Below, piece by piece: positions 52,052-61,559 of a stretch of DNA of 64,000 nucleotides. The stretch lies in the NCBI GenBank assembly GCA_943361925.1, contig CALRIT020000019.1, forward strand, positions 1 through 64,000. Reading direction: 5' to 3'. The first letter of the stretch is position 1, and the number at the start of each line of letters is the position of its first letter. The position numbers and the translations under genes were made by a program. The notes below the pieces were generated by a model that saw nothing but the letters and a program-made list of their open reading frames with translations, made no database searches and had not been told where the DNA came from. Source of the DNA: CAISCU01 sp943361925 (GTDB lineage Bacteria > Bacteroidota > Bacteroidia > UKL13-3).

Positions 52052-53314
52052 ATGGTAGATGTAGTATTGGGCCTTCAATGGGGAGATGAAGGAAAAGGAA
52101 AAATTGTTGATGTATTAACCCCACAATACGACGTGGTAGCACGTTTTCAGGGTGGTCCAAATGCTGGCCATTCACTTGAATTTGGTGGGAATAAGTATGT
52201 ACTAAATACAATTCCTTCAGGAATCTTTCATGAACATTGTACAAATATTATTGGTAATGGAGTTGTTATCGATCCGGTTCAACTTAAGAAAGAAATTGAA
52301 AAAGCTTCTGCTACCGGAGTTGATATTAAAAAGAACCTTTATATCAGTCAAAAAGCACATTTAATTCTTCCAACACATCGTTTGGTTGATGCAGCTTCAG
52401 AAGCAAAAAAAGGTGAACATAAAGTTGGTTCTACTTTAAGAGGAATCTCTCCAACTTATCAGGATAAAATTGGCAGAAGTGGTTTAAGGGTTGGTGATAT
52501 TTTAACAGATGGTTTTGCAACCAAATACCGCAATGCAACAAATATTCATTGTGAATTACTGAACTCATTAAATTTTGAATACAACCTGGCTGATCATGAA
52601 CCTGCTTTTTTTGAAGCAGTTGAATTCCTTAAGCAATTCAAAATCATAAACAGTGAGTATTTTGTAAACGATTTGATTAAAAGTGGTAAAAAGATTTTAG
52701 CTGAAGGCGCTCAAGGTACTTTACTTGATATTGATTTTGGTTCTTATCCTTTTGTTACTTCTTCAAATACAATTACCGGTGGTGCTTGCAGTGGATTAGG
52801 AATTTCACCTCAACACATTCAAAAGGTTTACGGAATTTTCAAAGCATATTGCACTCGTGTTGGAAACGGACCATTTCCAACTGAACAAGAAAATGAAACA
52901 GGTGAAATGCTTCGTAAATTAGGTCATGAATTTGGTGCAACAACAGGCAGACCCAGAAGAACCGGTTGGTTGGATTTACCTACATTAAAATATGCAATCA
53001 TGTTAAATGGTGTAACAGATTTAATTTGCACCAAAAGTGATGTTTTGAGTGGCTTTGAAGAGGTTTTGGTTTGCGATAGATACAATATTGAAGGAGCTGA
53101 AACATCTGAACTTCCTTACAGCATGCAGGATGTTAGATTAGAACCATTATACAGAAGTTTTCCGGGATGGACAGGCGATTTAAGCAAAATCAAAACATAT
53201 AATGAACTACCTGAAACTTTTAGAAACTATATGGATTATGTTCAATCACAAATAGAAGTTCCCGTGAATGTAATTTCCGTTGGTCCAGATAGAGAAGAGA
53301 CCATCATTAGATAA
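52052..53314 (+). CDS. purA: Adenylosuccinate synthase
   Basis: Joins IMP and aspartate using GTP, the first committed step of AMP synthesis. The 420-residue product shows the P-loop 'GLQWGDEGKGKIVD' (7-20; Asp13 and Lys16 region), the catalytic His41 in 'GGPNAGHSLEFGG', 'EGAQGTLLDIDFGSYPFVTS' and 'GRPRRTGWLDL'. Length is normal. The 9-base gap from fur implies one transcript, a pairing I have no established explanation for. A strong terminator follows. Confidence 0.97.
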   Translation: MVDVVLGLQWGDEGKGKIVDVLTPQYDVVARFQGGPNAGHSLEFGGNKYVLNTIPSGIFHEHCTNIIGNGVVIDPVQLKKEIEKASATGVDIKKNLYISQKAHLILPTHRLVDAASEAKKGEHKVGSTLRGISPTYQDKIGRSGLRVGDILTDGFATKYRNATNIHCELLNSLNFEYNLADHEPAFFEAVEFLKQFKIINSEYFVNDLIKSGKKILAEGAQGTLLDIDFGSYPFVTSSNTITGGACSGLGISPQHIQKVYGIFKAYCTRVGNGPFPTEQENETGEMLRKLGHEFGATTGRPRRTGWLDLPTLKYAIMLNGVTDLICTKSDVLSGFEEVLVCDRYNIEGAETSELPYSMQDVRLEPLYRSFPGWTGDLSKIKTYNELPETFRNYMDYVQSQIEVPVNVISVGPDREETIIR

Positions 53315-53328
53315 TAGAATTATATAAC

Positions 53329-53372
53329 AAAAAGAAAGCCGGTGAATCAAAGATTCACCGGCTTTCTTTTTA
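53329..53372. terminator. Bidirectional terminator after purA
   Basis: AAAGAAAGCCGGTGAATC and GATTCACCGGCTTTCTTT arms around AAA, with flanking A and T runs. It serves purA and the convergent SIMPL gene. Confidence 0.95.
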
Positions 53373-53404
53373 TCGGTTAGCTTGGTTGAAGATTGAAAGT
53401 AATA

Positions 53405-54139
53405 TTACTTAACAATCATAAACGACATCTCAATTTCTTCTGTAAATTCAATTTCATTGATAGAGAAATTTTCTGCTCTATCTTCATTTGAATCACTCAT
53501 AGCTGCGAAAGCAACTTTGCCCTCCATATGCATTGGATAGTTTGGTTGATTTGATACAATACCATACCTGATAAATTCCATATTCCCTAATTTGTTTCCT
53601 GTTGTTTCTGCAATTAATTGTGCTTTCTGAGTTGCATCTTTAATAGCTAAAACTATCAGTTCATTTTTAGTCTTTTTCTTTAATTCATCAGAACAATCAG
53701 TCCCAAAATTAATGCTTACATTTTCACTTTTGTTTTCACTGAGTTTATTGTAAACAGAAAGTATTCGTTTCTTATCCAGTTTAAATTCTATTCTAAAATC
53801 CTGATATGATTTGTAGCCTGTTTTTTTGCTTTTACCATCCTTGTAGTCCCACTCAGCAGAAATAGAATAATTGGTAAGTTTAATTTGCTCAGGAGTAAAA
53901 CCTTCTGTTTTCAGTCTTTTCATGAGCTCATCATTCAATTTATTTAAGCGTTCATTGCACTCAGCTTCTGTTTTTGCAGTAGCACTAATCTGAATAAAAA
54001 AGATGCCTAAATCAGGAAGAATTTTAATGTTTGATTCGCCTTTTAATTGAATGTGTGGTACAAAAGAATTTTGTGCTTTGCTTTGATTTAAATTGATTAC
54101 TGATACAATCAATAAAAGTAAAATTAGTTTAGTTTTCAT
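53405..54139 (-). CDS. SIMPL-domain (DUF541) secreted protein
   Basis: Exported protein of 244 residues with the SIMPL/DUF541 (BP26/OMP28-like) domain. A signal peptide (about 1-22, ending SKAQ) is followed by 'IQLKGESNIKILPDLGIFFI' and 'KTEAECNERLNKLNDELMKR', then 'ENVSINFGTDCSDELKKKTK' and 'DATQKAQLIAETTGNKLGN'. Members form ring-like oligomers in the periplasm or outer membrane; the function is not settled, though stress resistance has been reported for some. It lies 4 bases from the stop of pdxJ on the same strand, so it is probably in its operon. Confidence 0.92.
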   Translation of the reverse strand: MKTKLILLLLIVSVINLNQSKAQNSFVPHIQLKGESNIKILPDLGIFFIQISATAKTEAECNERLNKLNDELMKRLKTEGFTPEQIKLTNYSISAEWDYKDGKSKKTGYKSYQDFRIEFKLDKKRILSVYNKLSENKSENVSINFGTDCSDELKKKTKNELIVLAIKDATQKAQLIAETTGNKLGNMEFIRYGIVSNQPNYPMHMEGKVAFAAMSDSNEDRAENFSINEIEFTEEIEMSFMIVK

Positions 54140-54143
54140 GTTA

Positions 54144-54860
54144 TTATTTTAATGCTCTTTTATACATTGAAACGGTGTTTTCAAGTCCTAAATACAATGC
54201 ATCACAAACCAATGCATGGCCAATAGAAACTTCATCTAAAAACGGTATGCACTTTTTGAAATAAGCCAGATTTTCTAGGTTCAAATCATGACCAGCATTG
54301 ATACCTAATCCAAGCTCTTTTGCTAAATTGGCAGCAAGCATATATGGTGCAATTGCCAACTCTTTATTTGTTTTATAGTGATGGGCATATGATTCGGTAT
54401 AAAGTTCAATTCTATGTGCACCACATTCTTTAGCTCCTTCTATCATTTTTAAATCAGGATCAACAAAAATTGAACATCGAATACCGTGATTTGTAAATAA
54501 TTCGGCCATCTCCTTCAGGAAATCTTTATTTTTTTTTGTATCCCAGCCATGATCACTCGTTAATTGGTCATTGTTATCAGGTACCAAAGTTACCTGTGCC
54601 GGTTTGTTATCTAATACAAGTTTTATGAACTTATCCTCCCTAGGGTTTCCTTCTATATTTAATTCATTATGAGTTATTTCCATTAGTTTTGGAATGTCAT
54701 TATAACGAATATGTCTTTCATCAGGACGGGGATGAACAGTAATACCATCTGCCCCTGATTGTTGAATTAAAACTGCTGCTCGAATAATATCAGGATTATT
54801 TCCTCCTCTGGAGTTTCTGATAAGTGCAATTTTGTTTATGTTTACGCTTAAATTCGCCAT
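54144..54860 (-). CDS. pdxJ: Pyridoxine 5'-phosphate synthase
   Basis: Condenses 3-amino-2-oxopropyl phosphate with deoxyxylulose 5-phosphate to pyridoxine 5'-phosphate, the last step of the DXP-dependent vitamin B6 pathway. The 238-residue TIM barrel has 'VNINKIALIRNSRGGNNPDI' at the start, 'GADGITVHPRPDERHI' (His and Arg phosphate-binding), 'FNIEGNP'-like 'NIEGNPREDK' and 'LGINAGHDLNLENL'. The start is 9 bases from the start of the divergent histidine kinase gene. It is co-oriented with the SIMPL gene. Confidence 0.96.
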   Translation of the reverse strand: MANLSVNINKIALIRNSRGGNNPDIIRAAVLIQQSGADGITVHPRPDERHIRYNDIPKLMEITHNELNIEGNPREDKFIKLVLDNKPAQVTLVPDNNDQLTSDHGWDTKKNKDFLKEMAELFTNHGIRCSIFVDPDLKMIEGAKECGAHRIELYTESYAHHYKTNKELAIAPYMLAANLAKELGLGINAGHDLNLENLAYFKKCIPFLDEVSIGHALVCDALYLGLENTVSMYKRALK

Positions 54861-54869
54861 TCTTTAAAA

Positions 54870-57455
54870 GTGAAAAAAGTTATAATTAATACAAAAGTAC
54901 CCTTTGCAAATCAAATCTTAAGGATTTGTGCATTTTGCTGTGTTTTTGTTTTGATTTTAGTTTCCACAATAAATGCAACAGTACTAAATTTAGATAGTTT
55001 ACAACTTGCTATAAAAAACGCAGAAACTGAGGAACAGAAGCTCGATGGAATGGTTATGCTTGCTTGGCATTATGCAGCTAAGGGTTTACCAAACTCTTCT
55101 GAATTGGTTCAACAATCTTTGGAATTAGCCGAAAAACTTAACAATGAAGAACACAAGGCCAGAGCTAAGGTTGCTCATATTTTTGTTGTTTTCGAAAATC
55201 AGGATTATTACTTAACTACCAAAGAACTTGAAGAGTTAATTCCTATTCTTAAAAAATATGAAAGAGACCAAGAATTAGCTAGATCATACATTCTTTTAGG
55301 TATTGCACAAGAACGACAGGGTAGATTTAATGAGGCCATAAAAAGCTATTTCAATGCATTATTTATTTTTGATAAACAAAACGATTTAGATGGAATAGCT
55401 GATTGCTACAACAATATTGGATTAATTTACAAAGAGCAAAAACGTTATTATCTAGCTGAAGTTTATTTTAATAAATCATTGGATTTAGCAGCTAAGATTA
55501 TTTCAACAAATGAGGATGCTAGAATTAATGCAATAAATAACTTAGCAATTCTTTTTCAGGAAACTGGTAAAGTTTCTAAAGCTTTGCCTTATTTTCTTGA
55601 GGTTTATGAGTACGATAAAAAATTGAATTCAATTGAAAATCTTGGATTATCATACAATAATTTAGGTGTAATTTATACCTTATTAAAGGATTATAAAAAG
55701 GCATTGGATTTCTTGAGAAAGGCCGCCGAAATAAAGAAAAATAGTGAGAGTTTGGATGACTTATCAAATTCCTACAATAACTTGGGCTTTTGTTTTTATG
55801 GAATGAAATTATATGATTCGGCAGAATTCTATTATAAAAAAGGAGAACTTTTAGCTAAAAGAGGATCTTATCTTTCCTTTTTACAAGAATCGTATATTGG
55901 TTTATCTGATGTTTATGCTGCAAAAAAAGAATTTGCAGAAGCTCTTAAATATGAAAAGTTAAACAATGCTTTAAAAGACACTCTTTATCGTGATAATGGT
56001 CCAAATAAAGTAGATAAGTTAAAAGATGATTATATCAATTTAAAGCAGGAACGAGATGAGTCGGAAGCGTTAATTCAATCAGAAAGAGTAAGAGCTAGAC
56101 GAATATTTATTTGGTTTGTACTTGCACTTTTTTCAGTACTCATGATTTTAATGTGGTTTTATGTGGTTAAAATTAAAAAGAACAATACACAATTAAATCA
56201 AAAACAAAAGAAGATTGAAATACAGAATAAAATTCTTCAGGTTAAAAATATTGAAATTCTTCAAGCAAAAGAAGCTGCTGAAGAAGCTGCAAAAGTTAAG
56301 TCTCAATTCATTTCCACTATATCACATGAGATTAGAACACCATTAAATGCTATTATTGGTGCTACCAATCTTTTAAACCAGAATTTTCCAAATCAAGACC
56401 AAATAGAAAATCTAAATATTCTAAAGATTTCTTCTGATAACTTACTTTCACTTGTAAACAATATCCTTGATTTCAGCAAAATGGAAGCTGGAAAAATGCA
56501 ATTTGAGAATATTGAATTTAACCTTAAAAATATTGTTCTTGATATTCGCGATTTGTTCTCTATTAAGGCTGCTGAAAAGGGTGTAGAATTATTAGTGAAT
56601 TATGATGAAAAAATTCCTGCAGTTCTAAAAGGCGACCCATTAAGAATCAACCAACTTTTGATTAACCTGGTTAGTAATGCGCTTAAGTTTACTGAAAAGG
56701 GTTATGTAAAGGTTGATTTAGGTATGCAATTAAGTACGGTTAATCATGCTTTAATTCATGTTAAAGTAAGTGATACTGGTATTGGCATTTCATCTCAAAA
56801 ACAAACCCAGATATTTGAATCTTTTACCCAAGCTGATGGAACTATCACCAGAAAATTTGGTGGTTCCGGTTTAGGATTATCTATCTGTAAACGAATTCTG
56901 GAAAATTTAAATAGTAAACTACAATTAAGTTCAGAACCCGGAGTTGGCTCAACTTTTTATTTCTCGATTAACTTTGAAGTTAGCAGAAATGCTGCAATTG
57001 GAAAAAGTTCAAGAACTGCTTCTTTTGAAAATTCGATTAAAGGAAAACGTATTCTGATTGCAGAAGACAATATGATGAATATTCTTGTTATTCGTCAGTT
57101 TTTACACAAATGGGGTGTGGTAACCGATGTGGTAATGAATGGCAAAGAGGCTTATGCAAAAGTAAGTGCAGAGACCTTTGATGCGGTTTTAATGGATATT
57201 CACATGCCTGAAATGGATGGAATTGAGGCAACAAGATTAATTCGTAAACTTTCAGATGAAAGAAAACGACGAATTCCAATTATTGCCATTACGGCCGAAA
57301 ATGAAATGCAATTCCGCCAAAAAGTGTATGAGGTTGGTATGAATGATTATATTTTCAAACCATTTAATCCGGATGATTTAAGAGAACGACTGGGTTATGT
57401 TTTATACAATAACCATTTATTTGTTAGTTCAGAGCAGGAAAAACCTTTTGAATAA
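54870..57455 (+). CDS. TPR-containing hybrid sensor histidine kinase
   Basis: Membrane-bound hybrid kinase of 861 residues. An N-terminal membrane or signal segment (about 13-35) precedes a periplasmic sensor with six or more TPRs (about 50-390, 'CYNNIGLIYKEQKRYYLAEV'). One membrane helix (about 412-433) and a coiled coil follow, then HisKA with His486 ('ISHEIRTPLNAIIGAT'), HATPase_c ('NLVSNALKFTEKGYVKV', 'FGGSGLGLSICKRIL') and a receiver domain with acidic Glu732/Asp733 and phospho-acceptor Asp776 ('LMDIHMPEMDG'). No DNA-binding output domain follows. The start is GTG 54870: the frame closes upstream at 54849-54851 and no ATG precedes the signal segment. Divergent from pdxJ with only 9 bases between starts. 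Confidence 0.92.
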   Translation: MKKVIINTKVPFANQILRICAFCCVFVLILVSTINATVLNLDSLQLAIKNAETEEQKLDGMVMLAWHYAAKGLPNSSELVQQSLELAEKLNNEEHKARAKVAHIFVVFENQDYYLTTKELEELIPILKKYERDQELARSYILLGIAQERQGRFNEAIKSYFNALFIFDKQNDLDGIADCYNNIGLIYKEQKRYYLAEVYFNKSLDLAAKIISTNEDARINAINNLAILFQETGKVSKALPYFLEVYEYDKKLNSIENLGLSYNNLGVIYTLLKDYKKALDFLRKAAEIKKNSESLDDLSNSYNNLGFCFYGMKLYDSAEFYYKKGELLAKRGSYLSFLQESYIGLSDVYAAKKEFAEALKYEKLNNALKDTLYRDNGPNKVDKLKDDYINLKQERDESEALIQSERVRARRIFIWFVLALFSVLMILMWFYVVKIKKNNTQLNQKQKKIEIQNKILQVKNIEILQAKEAAEEAAKVKSQFISTISHEIRTPLNAIIGATNLLNQNFPNQDQIENLNILKISSDNLLSLVNNILDFSKMEAGKMQFENIEFNLKNIVLDIRDLFSIKAAEKGVELLVNYDEKIPAVLKGDPLRINQLLINLVSNALKFTEKGYVKVDLGMQLSTVNHALIHVKVSDTGIGISSQKQTQIFESFTQADGTITRKFGGSGLGLSICKRILENLNSKLQLSSEPGVGSTFYFSINFEVSRNAAIGKSSRTASFENSIKGKRILIAEDNMMNILVIRQFLHKWGVVTDVVMNGKEAYAKVSAETFDAVLMDIHMPEMDGIEATRLIRKLSDERKRRIPIIAITAENEMQFRQKVYEVGMNDYIFKPFNPDDLRERLGYVLYNNHLFVSSEQEKPFE

Positions 57456-57470
57456 TGACTTTTAAAAAAC

Positions 57471-57507
57471 AAAAAAGGGAATTGATTTGAGTTCAATTCC
57501 CTTTTTT
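57471..57507. terminator. Terminator between the hybrid kinase and a lipoprotein gene
   Basis: AAAAAAGGGAATTGA and TCAATTCCCTTTTTT arms, short loop, convergent genes on both sides. Confidence 0.9.
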
Positions 57508-57534
57508 GTTTTTATTGATTTTTTATTGTCAGAA

Positions 57535-58164
57535 TTATTCAACCAAATAGAACCATTCAGCATCGTTTGGTGAGATAAATGCAATCAACTTACCATTGGT
57601 ATCAAATACATTTTTTTCTTCCTTTTTTAACTCCTCAGATGAATAAGTAATCACTTGTGGATATTGTTTATAAGGAGTTTTAAAATCAGATTCAAGCACA
57701 AAAAATTTAGTATCAATACCTGCCGTTTTGTTTTCACTTAAATTGTCAGTAAAATAAATTCTTGAGTGGTTTCCAAAAGCTGAAAATGAAAAGAACTCTT
57801 TTTCCTGAGCATATTGACGTTTTGTAAGTGAAGCAAAAAATATCCTTTCATAAACACCAAAAACATTAGAACTATCAATTACTTTTCCTGCCATTGATAC
57901 TGTTGGTTCACATTCTTGATCATTTTTCATGAATGTGCATTTTGTTTCATATGTGAAACCATTACTTCCAATTTTATTGTTCATTTGAACATATACCTTT
58001 TTGCCGGATTCTGATTGATAAACCAAAGTTTGACCAGCTACATAAGGTAAGCTACTTTTTATAACATCATCACCAGGACTGCAATAAAGTGTTCTTTTCT
58101 CGCAACATGATGAGAAAATTAATGAACTTGCTATACCCAAACCCAGAAAGATTGATTTTTTCAT
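57535..58164 (-). CDS. Lipoprotein of unknown function
   Basis: 209-residue lipoprotein, not in a family I recognise. The signal ends 'LIFSSC' with lipidated Cys20, followed by another Cys. The mature part is mostly β-strand with 'GQTLVYQSESGKKVYVQ' and a Lys/Glu-rich C-terminal third. It contains four or more cysteines (CCEK, 'TLYCSPGD', 'TKCTFMKNDQECEP'), so disulphides are likely if it is exported. It sits between the hybrid kinase and ahcY terminators. It may be monocistronic. Confidence 0.65.
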   Translation of the reverse strand: MKKSIFLGLGIASSLIFSSCCEKRTLYCSPGDDVIKSSLPYVAGQTLVYQSESGKKVYVQMNNKIGSNGFTYETKCTFMKNDQECEPTVSMAGKVIDSSNVFGVYERIFFASLTKRQYAQEKEFFSFSAFGNHSRIYFTDNLSENKTAGIDTKFFVLESDFKTPYKQYPQVITYSSEELKKEEKNVFDTNGKLIAFISPNDAEWFYLVE

Positions 58165-58177
58165 TGTATAAAAATAG

Positions 58178-58208
58178 AAAAGCCGGTTCGTAAAAACAAA
58201 CCGGCTTT
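58178..58208 (-). terminator. Intrinsic terminator after ahcY
   Basis: AAAAGCCGGTT and AACCGGCTTT arms, 10-base loop, T-rich on the minus-strand side, between ahcY and the lipoprotein gene. Confidence 0.85.
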
Positions 58209-58232
58209 AAATTATTAGGAAATCGTCAAGTA

Positions 58233-59546
58233 CTAGTAACGGTACATATCAGATTTGAAAGGACCTTGAGCTTTAACTCCGATATAATCAGCTTGCTCAG
58301 TATCCAAAATAGTCAATTTTGCACCAATATGATCTAAATGTAAAGCAGCTACTTTTTCATCTAAATGTTTAGGCAATACATATACTTTATTTTCATAAGC
58401 AGATGTATTTGTCCATAATTCAATTTGAGCTAAAGTTTGGTTTGAAAATGAATTACTCATTACAAAACTTGGGTGACCCATAGCACAACCTAAGTTAACT
58501 AAGCGACCTTCAGCTAAAATAATGATTTCGTTTCCATCAACATTGTAAACATCAACTTGAGGCTTAACTGTAAACTTAGTTGAACCGTAGTTATTGTTCA
58601 TCCAAGCCATATCAATTTCATTATCAAAGTGACCAATATTACAAACGATAGATTTATCGCGCATAGCTTTGAAATGACGGTCAGTGATAATTTTCACATT
58701 ACCTGTTGCTGTTACAAAAATGTTAGCTCTAGAACAAGCATCTTCCATTGTAACTACTTCAAAACCATCCATAGCAGCTTGTAAAGCACAAATAGGATCG
58801 ATTTCAGTAACCAATACACGTGCACCTGCACCACGTAATGATTCTGCAGAACCTTTACCCACATCACCGTAACCAGCAACAACAGCAACTTTACCTGCCA
58901 TCATAATATCTGTAGCACGACGAATTGCATCAACCAAAGATTCTTTACATCCGTATTTGTTATCGAATTTAGATTTAGTAACTGAATCATTTACATTGAT
59001 AGCAGGAAGAGGTAAAGTACCTTTTTTCATGCGCTCGTATAAACGGTGAACACCAGTAGTAGTTTCTTCTGATAATCCTTTGATTCCTGCAACTAATTCA
59101 GGGTAACGATCTAAAACCATGTTGGTTAAATCACCACCATCATCTAAAATCATATTTAAAGGTTGGCCACCTTCAAATGCAAATAAAGTTTGTTCGATAC
59201 ACCAATCAAATTCTTCTTCATTCTGACCTTTCCAAGCATAAACTGGGATACCTGCAGCAGCTATTGCAGCAGCAGCATGGTCTTGGGTAGAAAAAATATT
59301 ACATGAACTCCAGGTTACTTCAGCACCTAAATGTTTTAATGTTTCAATTAAAACACCTGTCTGAATTGTCATGTGAAGACAACCTGCAATACGAGCACCT
59401 TTAAGCGGTTGAGTAGGTCCGTATTCTTTACGAATAGCCATTAAACCCGGCATTTCTGCTTCTGCTAAACGAAGTTCTTTACGACCCCATTCCGATAGTG
59501 TAATGTCCTTTACTTTGTAAGGCAGTTGTGTTTTTGCTTCTGACAT
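58233..59546 (-). CDS. ahcY: Adenosylhomocysteinase (S-adenosylhomocysteine hydrolase)
   Basis: Splits S-adenosylhomocysteine into adenosine and homocysteine, with bound NAD+, closing the methyl cycle. The 437-residue product from ATG 59546 has 'GCLHMTIQTGVLIETLKHLG', the catalytic 'DDGGDLTNMVLDRYPELV', the NAD-binding 'AVVAGYGDVGKGSAESLRGA' and the C-terminal 'GPFKSDMYRY' that covers the cofactor. The ATG at 59570 adds eight residues unlike the family N-terminus. It fits with metF at 13.4 kb. This branch uses SahH rather than Pfs/LuxS, as in many Bacteroidota. Confidence 0.97.
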   Translation of the reverse strand: MSEAKTQLPYKVKDITLSEWGRKELRLAEAEMPGLMAIRKEYGPTQPLKGARIAGCLHMTIQTGVLIETLKHLGAEVTWSSCNIFSTQDHAAAAIAAAGIPVYAWKGQNEEEFDWCIEQTLFAFEGGQPLNMILDDGGDLTNMVLDRYPELVAGIKGLSEETTTGVHRLYERMKKGTLPLPAINVNDSVTKSKFDNKYGCKESLVDAIRRATDIMMAGKVAVVAGYGDVGKGSAESLRGAGARVLVTEIDPICALQAAMDGFEVVTMEDACSRANIFVTATGNVKIITDRHFKAMRDKSIVCNIGHFDNEIDMAWMNNNYGSTKFTVKPQVDVYNVDGNEIIILAEGRLVNLGCAMGHPSFVMSNSFSNQTLAQIELWTNTSAYENKVYVLPKHLDEKVAALHLDHIGAKLTILDTEQADYIGVKAQGPFKSDMYRY

Positions 59547-59739
59547 GTTTATTTTATTAAATTGCCACAAAATTATGTGTATTCAACTGATTATAAAAAT
59601 AAACTTAAGTATTTTTAAAATCAGATTGTAAAATTTTAATGCTGACAATGTTTCAGGCAATATTTTTTGGCCTGATGCTTGAAGAGTTCATCTAGTTTTT
59701 CATTCTTTGTACTCACTTTTTAAAACAATACTTTCAATT

Positions 59740-60159
59740 ATGGCATATCCTGAGATGTTAGTTACTCCAATGAAACAACAATTAGAAAATGTTGGTTTCA
59801 AATCCTTATTAAACGCTTCTGATGTAGAAGCAGCTTTAAGCAAAAAAGCCGGTACTCAATTATTGGTTTTTAATTCAGTTTGTGGCTGTGCTGCCGGTAC
59901 TTGTCGTCCTGGTGTGATAGATGCAGTTGGTAAATCAGATAAAAAACCTACAGAATTATTAACTGTATTTGCTGGTCAGGAAGTTGATGCTGTTGCAAAA
60001 GCACGTGAATTTACACTTCCTTATCCGCCTTCTTCACCTTCAATTGCTTTATTTAAAGATGGTGAATTGGTTCATTTTGTTGAAAGACATATGATTGAAG
60101 GCCGCAGTGCTCAAATGATTTCAGATCATTTACAAGCTGCCTTTAGCGAATATTGCTAA
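59740..60159 (+). CDS. Bacilliredoxin (BrxA/BrxB, YphP/YqiW family)
   Basis: Thiol-disulphide enzyme of 139 residues. The family CxC motif is intact: Cys48 and Cys50 in 'VCGCAAG', followed by Cys55 ('GTCRPG'). In Bacillus these proteins remove bacillithiol from S-bacillithiolated proteins. Some Bacteroidota have bacillithiol, so this host may make it; the sequence here cannot show that. ATG 59740 (MAYPEML) is the family start; the longer frame from 59707 is not. It has its own terminator. Confidence 0.93.
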   Translation: MAYPEMLVTPMKQQLENVGFKSLLNASDVEAALSKKAGTQLLVFNSVCGCAAGTCRPGVIDAVGKSDKKPTELLTVFAGQEVDAVAKAREFTLPYPPSSPSIALFKDGELVHFVERHMIEGRSAQMISDHLQAAFSEYC

Positions 60160-60183
60160 TTAAAAATTTTTCTAATTAAAATT

Positions 60184-60218
60184 AAAAAGCTGCAAACTCA
60201 ACTGCAGCTTTTTTTTTA
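60184..60218. terminator. Terminator after the bacilliredoxin gene
   Basis: AAAAAGCTGCA and TGCAGCTTTTT arms with an 8-base loop and a T run of nine. It touches the 3' end of the convergent gene. Confidence 0.9.
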
Positions 60219-61559
60219 CTCTAAACTCTTTTCTTCATCTCCTTTTTGATAGGGAACATATGTCAATATCAGCTGAAACATTTCATCAGTAGTTTTCATA
60301 CTTCCATTTTTTTCTGATATTTCTCTTGGTGGATCAAATGGATTATTTGGGTTTTCTGATGTATTGTCATATTCACCAACTACATAAATCACACTTCCCC
60401 TCGGAACAAACAGCATTTTTTTAGGTTGATAAAAATACTGCCACCTAAAATCCCAATTGTTAATCCTGATTAATCTTATTGTATCTCCACTTGGTTTGAT
60501 TGCATAAGCTAGAAACTTCTTACCTATTAAATGCATATGAGGAACAATGCTTAACAAGGATATATCTTGAGGTACCGTAAACTGAATATGAAAGGTTTTC
60601 TTTTGATTAGCCGGTATTATTAATTCTGGTACTACAGGACTTAATCCTAAAGTTCCAATTTGAAATTCTGAAACGGGTCTTTCGGCAGGACCTTTTCCAA
60701 AATAAATTTTAAAGTAAGATGAGTCTAATTCTACTTTGGCTGATGGTCCAAAGTGAATATCGTTTAAATACAAAGCTGATTTTTTCTTAATTCTAAATCC
60801 ACCTATTCCATGTGGGTAAAAACTAAATTGTGAACCGGGTAAATAATTACTTACAGAAGGAGTCATTTCCGGATAACTGCCATCATCGTTTAATAAATCT
60901 AAGTCTTTATGAATCCTTACACTTTCACTTTGATCTTGATTAATCCAATAAGGGCCATTGTGTAAGTTCGACTTTTTTCCATCTTCATAATTTATCAAAT
61001 GAGCATTCATATGATGAACCAGTTTCTTTTTATGAGGCACAAATTCAACTGCTCTTATAAAAGTATCATAAGGTAATTCAATAGGGAATTTTACTACATA
61101 AAACCTATCAGAATTATCTCCAGGAATTAAGAATGGTTTTGGTAGATAAACAGTCATTCCTGCTTTACCTAAATCTACTTTGTTTTCGGGTTTTTTATAA
61201 GCTTCAAGGTTTGCTGTATCTCCAGGAATAGCGCCTTGCTCCACCCATTTTTTTATTAGTTTAATTTCTTCATTACTCAAAACCGTTTCGCCTGCAAAAT
61301 GAGTATACTCTGGGTCTGCTGGCCATGGTGGCATTATTTTGTTTTCAGTTACATAAGCGATTAGTTTTCCTTTGCTTGCAACATCTTCATAATTTACCAG
61401 ATTAAATGGGCCGGCTCCTCCATCAACATGACATTTACTACAATTTTTTCTAATAATTGGAGCGATGTCTGTTGCAAAATCAGGATTTTCTTTTGTGCTT
61501 TCTGAACAAGAAATTAAACTTGTGAAAACTATATAAATCAGTATTATTCTATAAAACAT
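60216..61559 (-). CDS. Lipoprotein with cytochrome c motif and Cu-monooxygenase-like domain
   Basis: Predicted exported redox protein of 447 residues. A lipoprotein signal ends 'LISC' (Cys18). A heme c site lies at Cys40/Cys43/His44 ('NCSKCHVDGGAG'), with a downstream 'NKIMPPWPAD' that could provide the axial Met. The rest resembles copper type II ascorbate-dependent monooxygenase (PHM-like) domains: 'HHMNAHLINY', 'VPHMHLIGKKFLAYA', and 'VIYVVGEYDN'. The His-rich pairs fit two copper sites. Reaction unknown. The gene overlaps the upstream redoxin gene by 16 bases, so they should act together. The stop lies in the terminator. Confidence 0.8.
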   Translation of the reverse strand: MFYRIILIYIVFTSLISCSESTKENPDFATDIAPIIRKNCSKCHVDGGAGPFNLVNYEDVASKGKLIAYVTENKIMPPWPADPEYTHFAGETVLSNEEIKLIKKWVEQGAIPGDTANLEAYKKPENKVDLGKAGMTVYLPKPFLIPGDNSDRFYVVKFPIELPYDTFIRAVEFVPHKKKLVHHMNAHLINYEDGKKSNLHNGPYWINQDQSESVRIHKDLDLLNDDGSYPEMTPSVSNYLPGSQFSFYPHGIGGFRIKKKSALYLNDIHFGPSAKVELDSSYFKIYFGKGPAERPVSEFQIGTLGLSPVVPELIIPANQKKTFHIQFTVPQDISLLSIVPHMHLIGKKFLAYAIKPSGDTIRLIRINNWDFRWQYFYQPKKMLFVPRGSVIYVVGEYDNTSENPNNPFDPPREISEKNGSMKTTDEMFQLILTYVPYQKGDEEKSLE

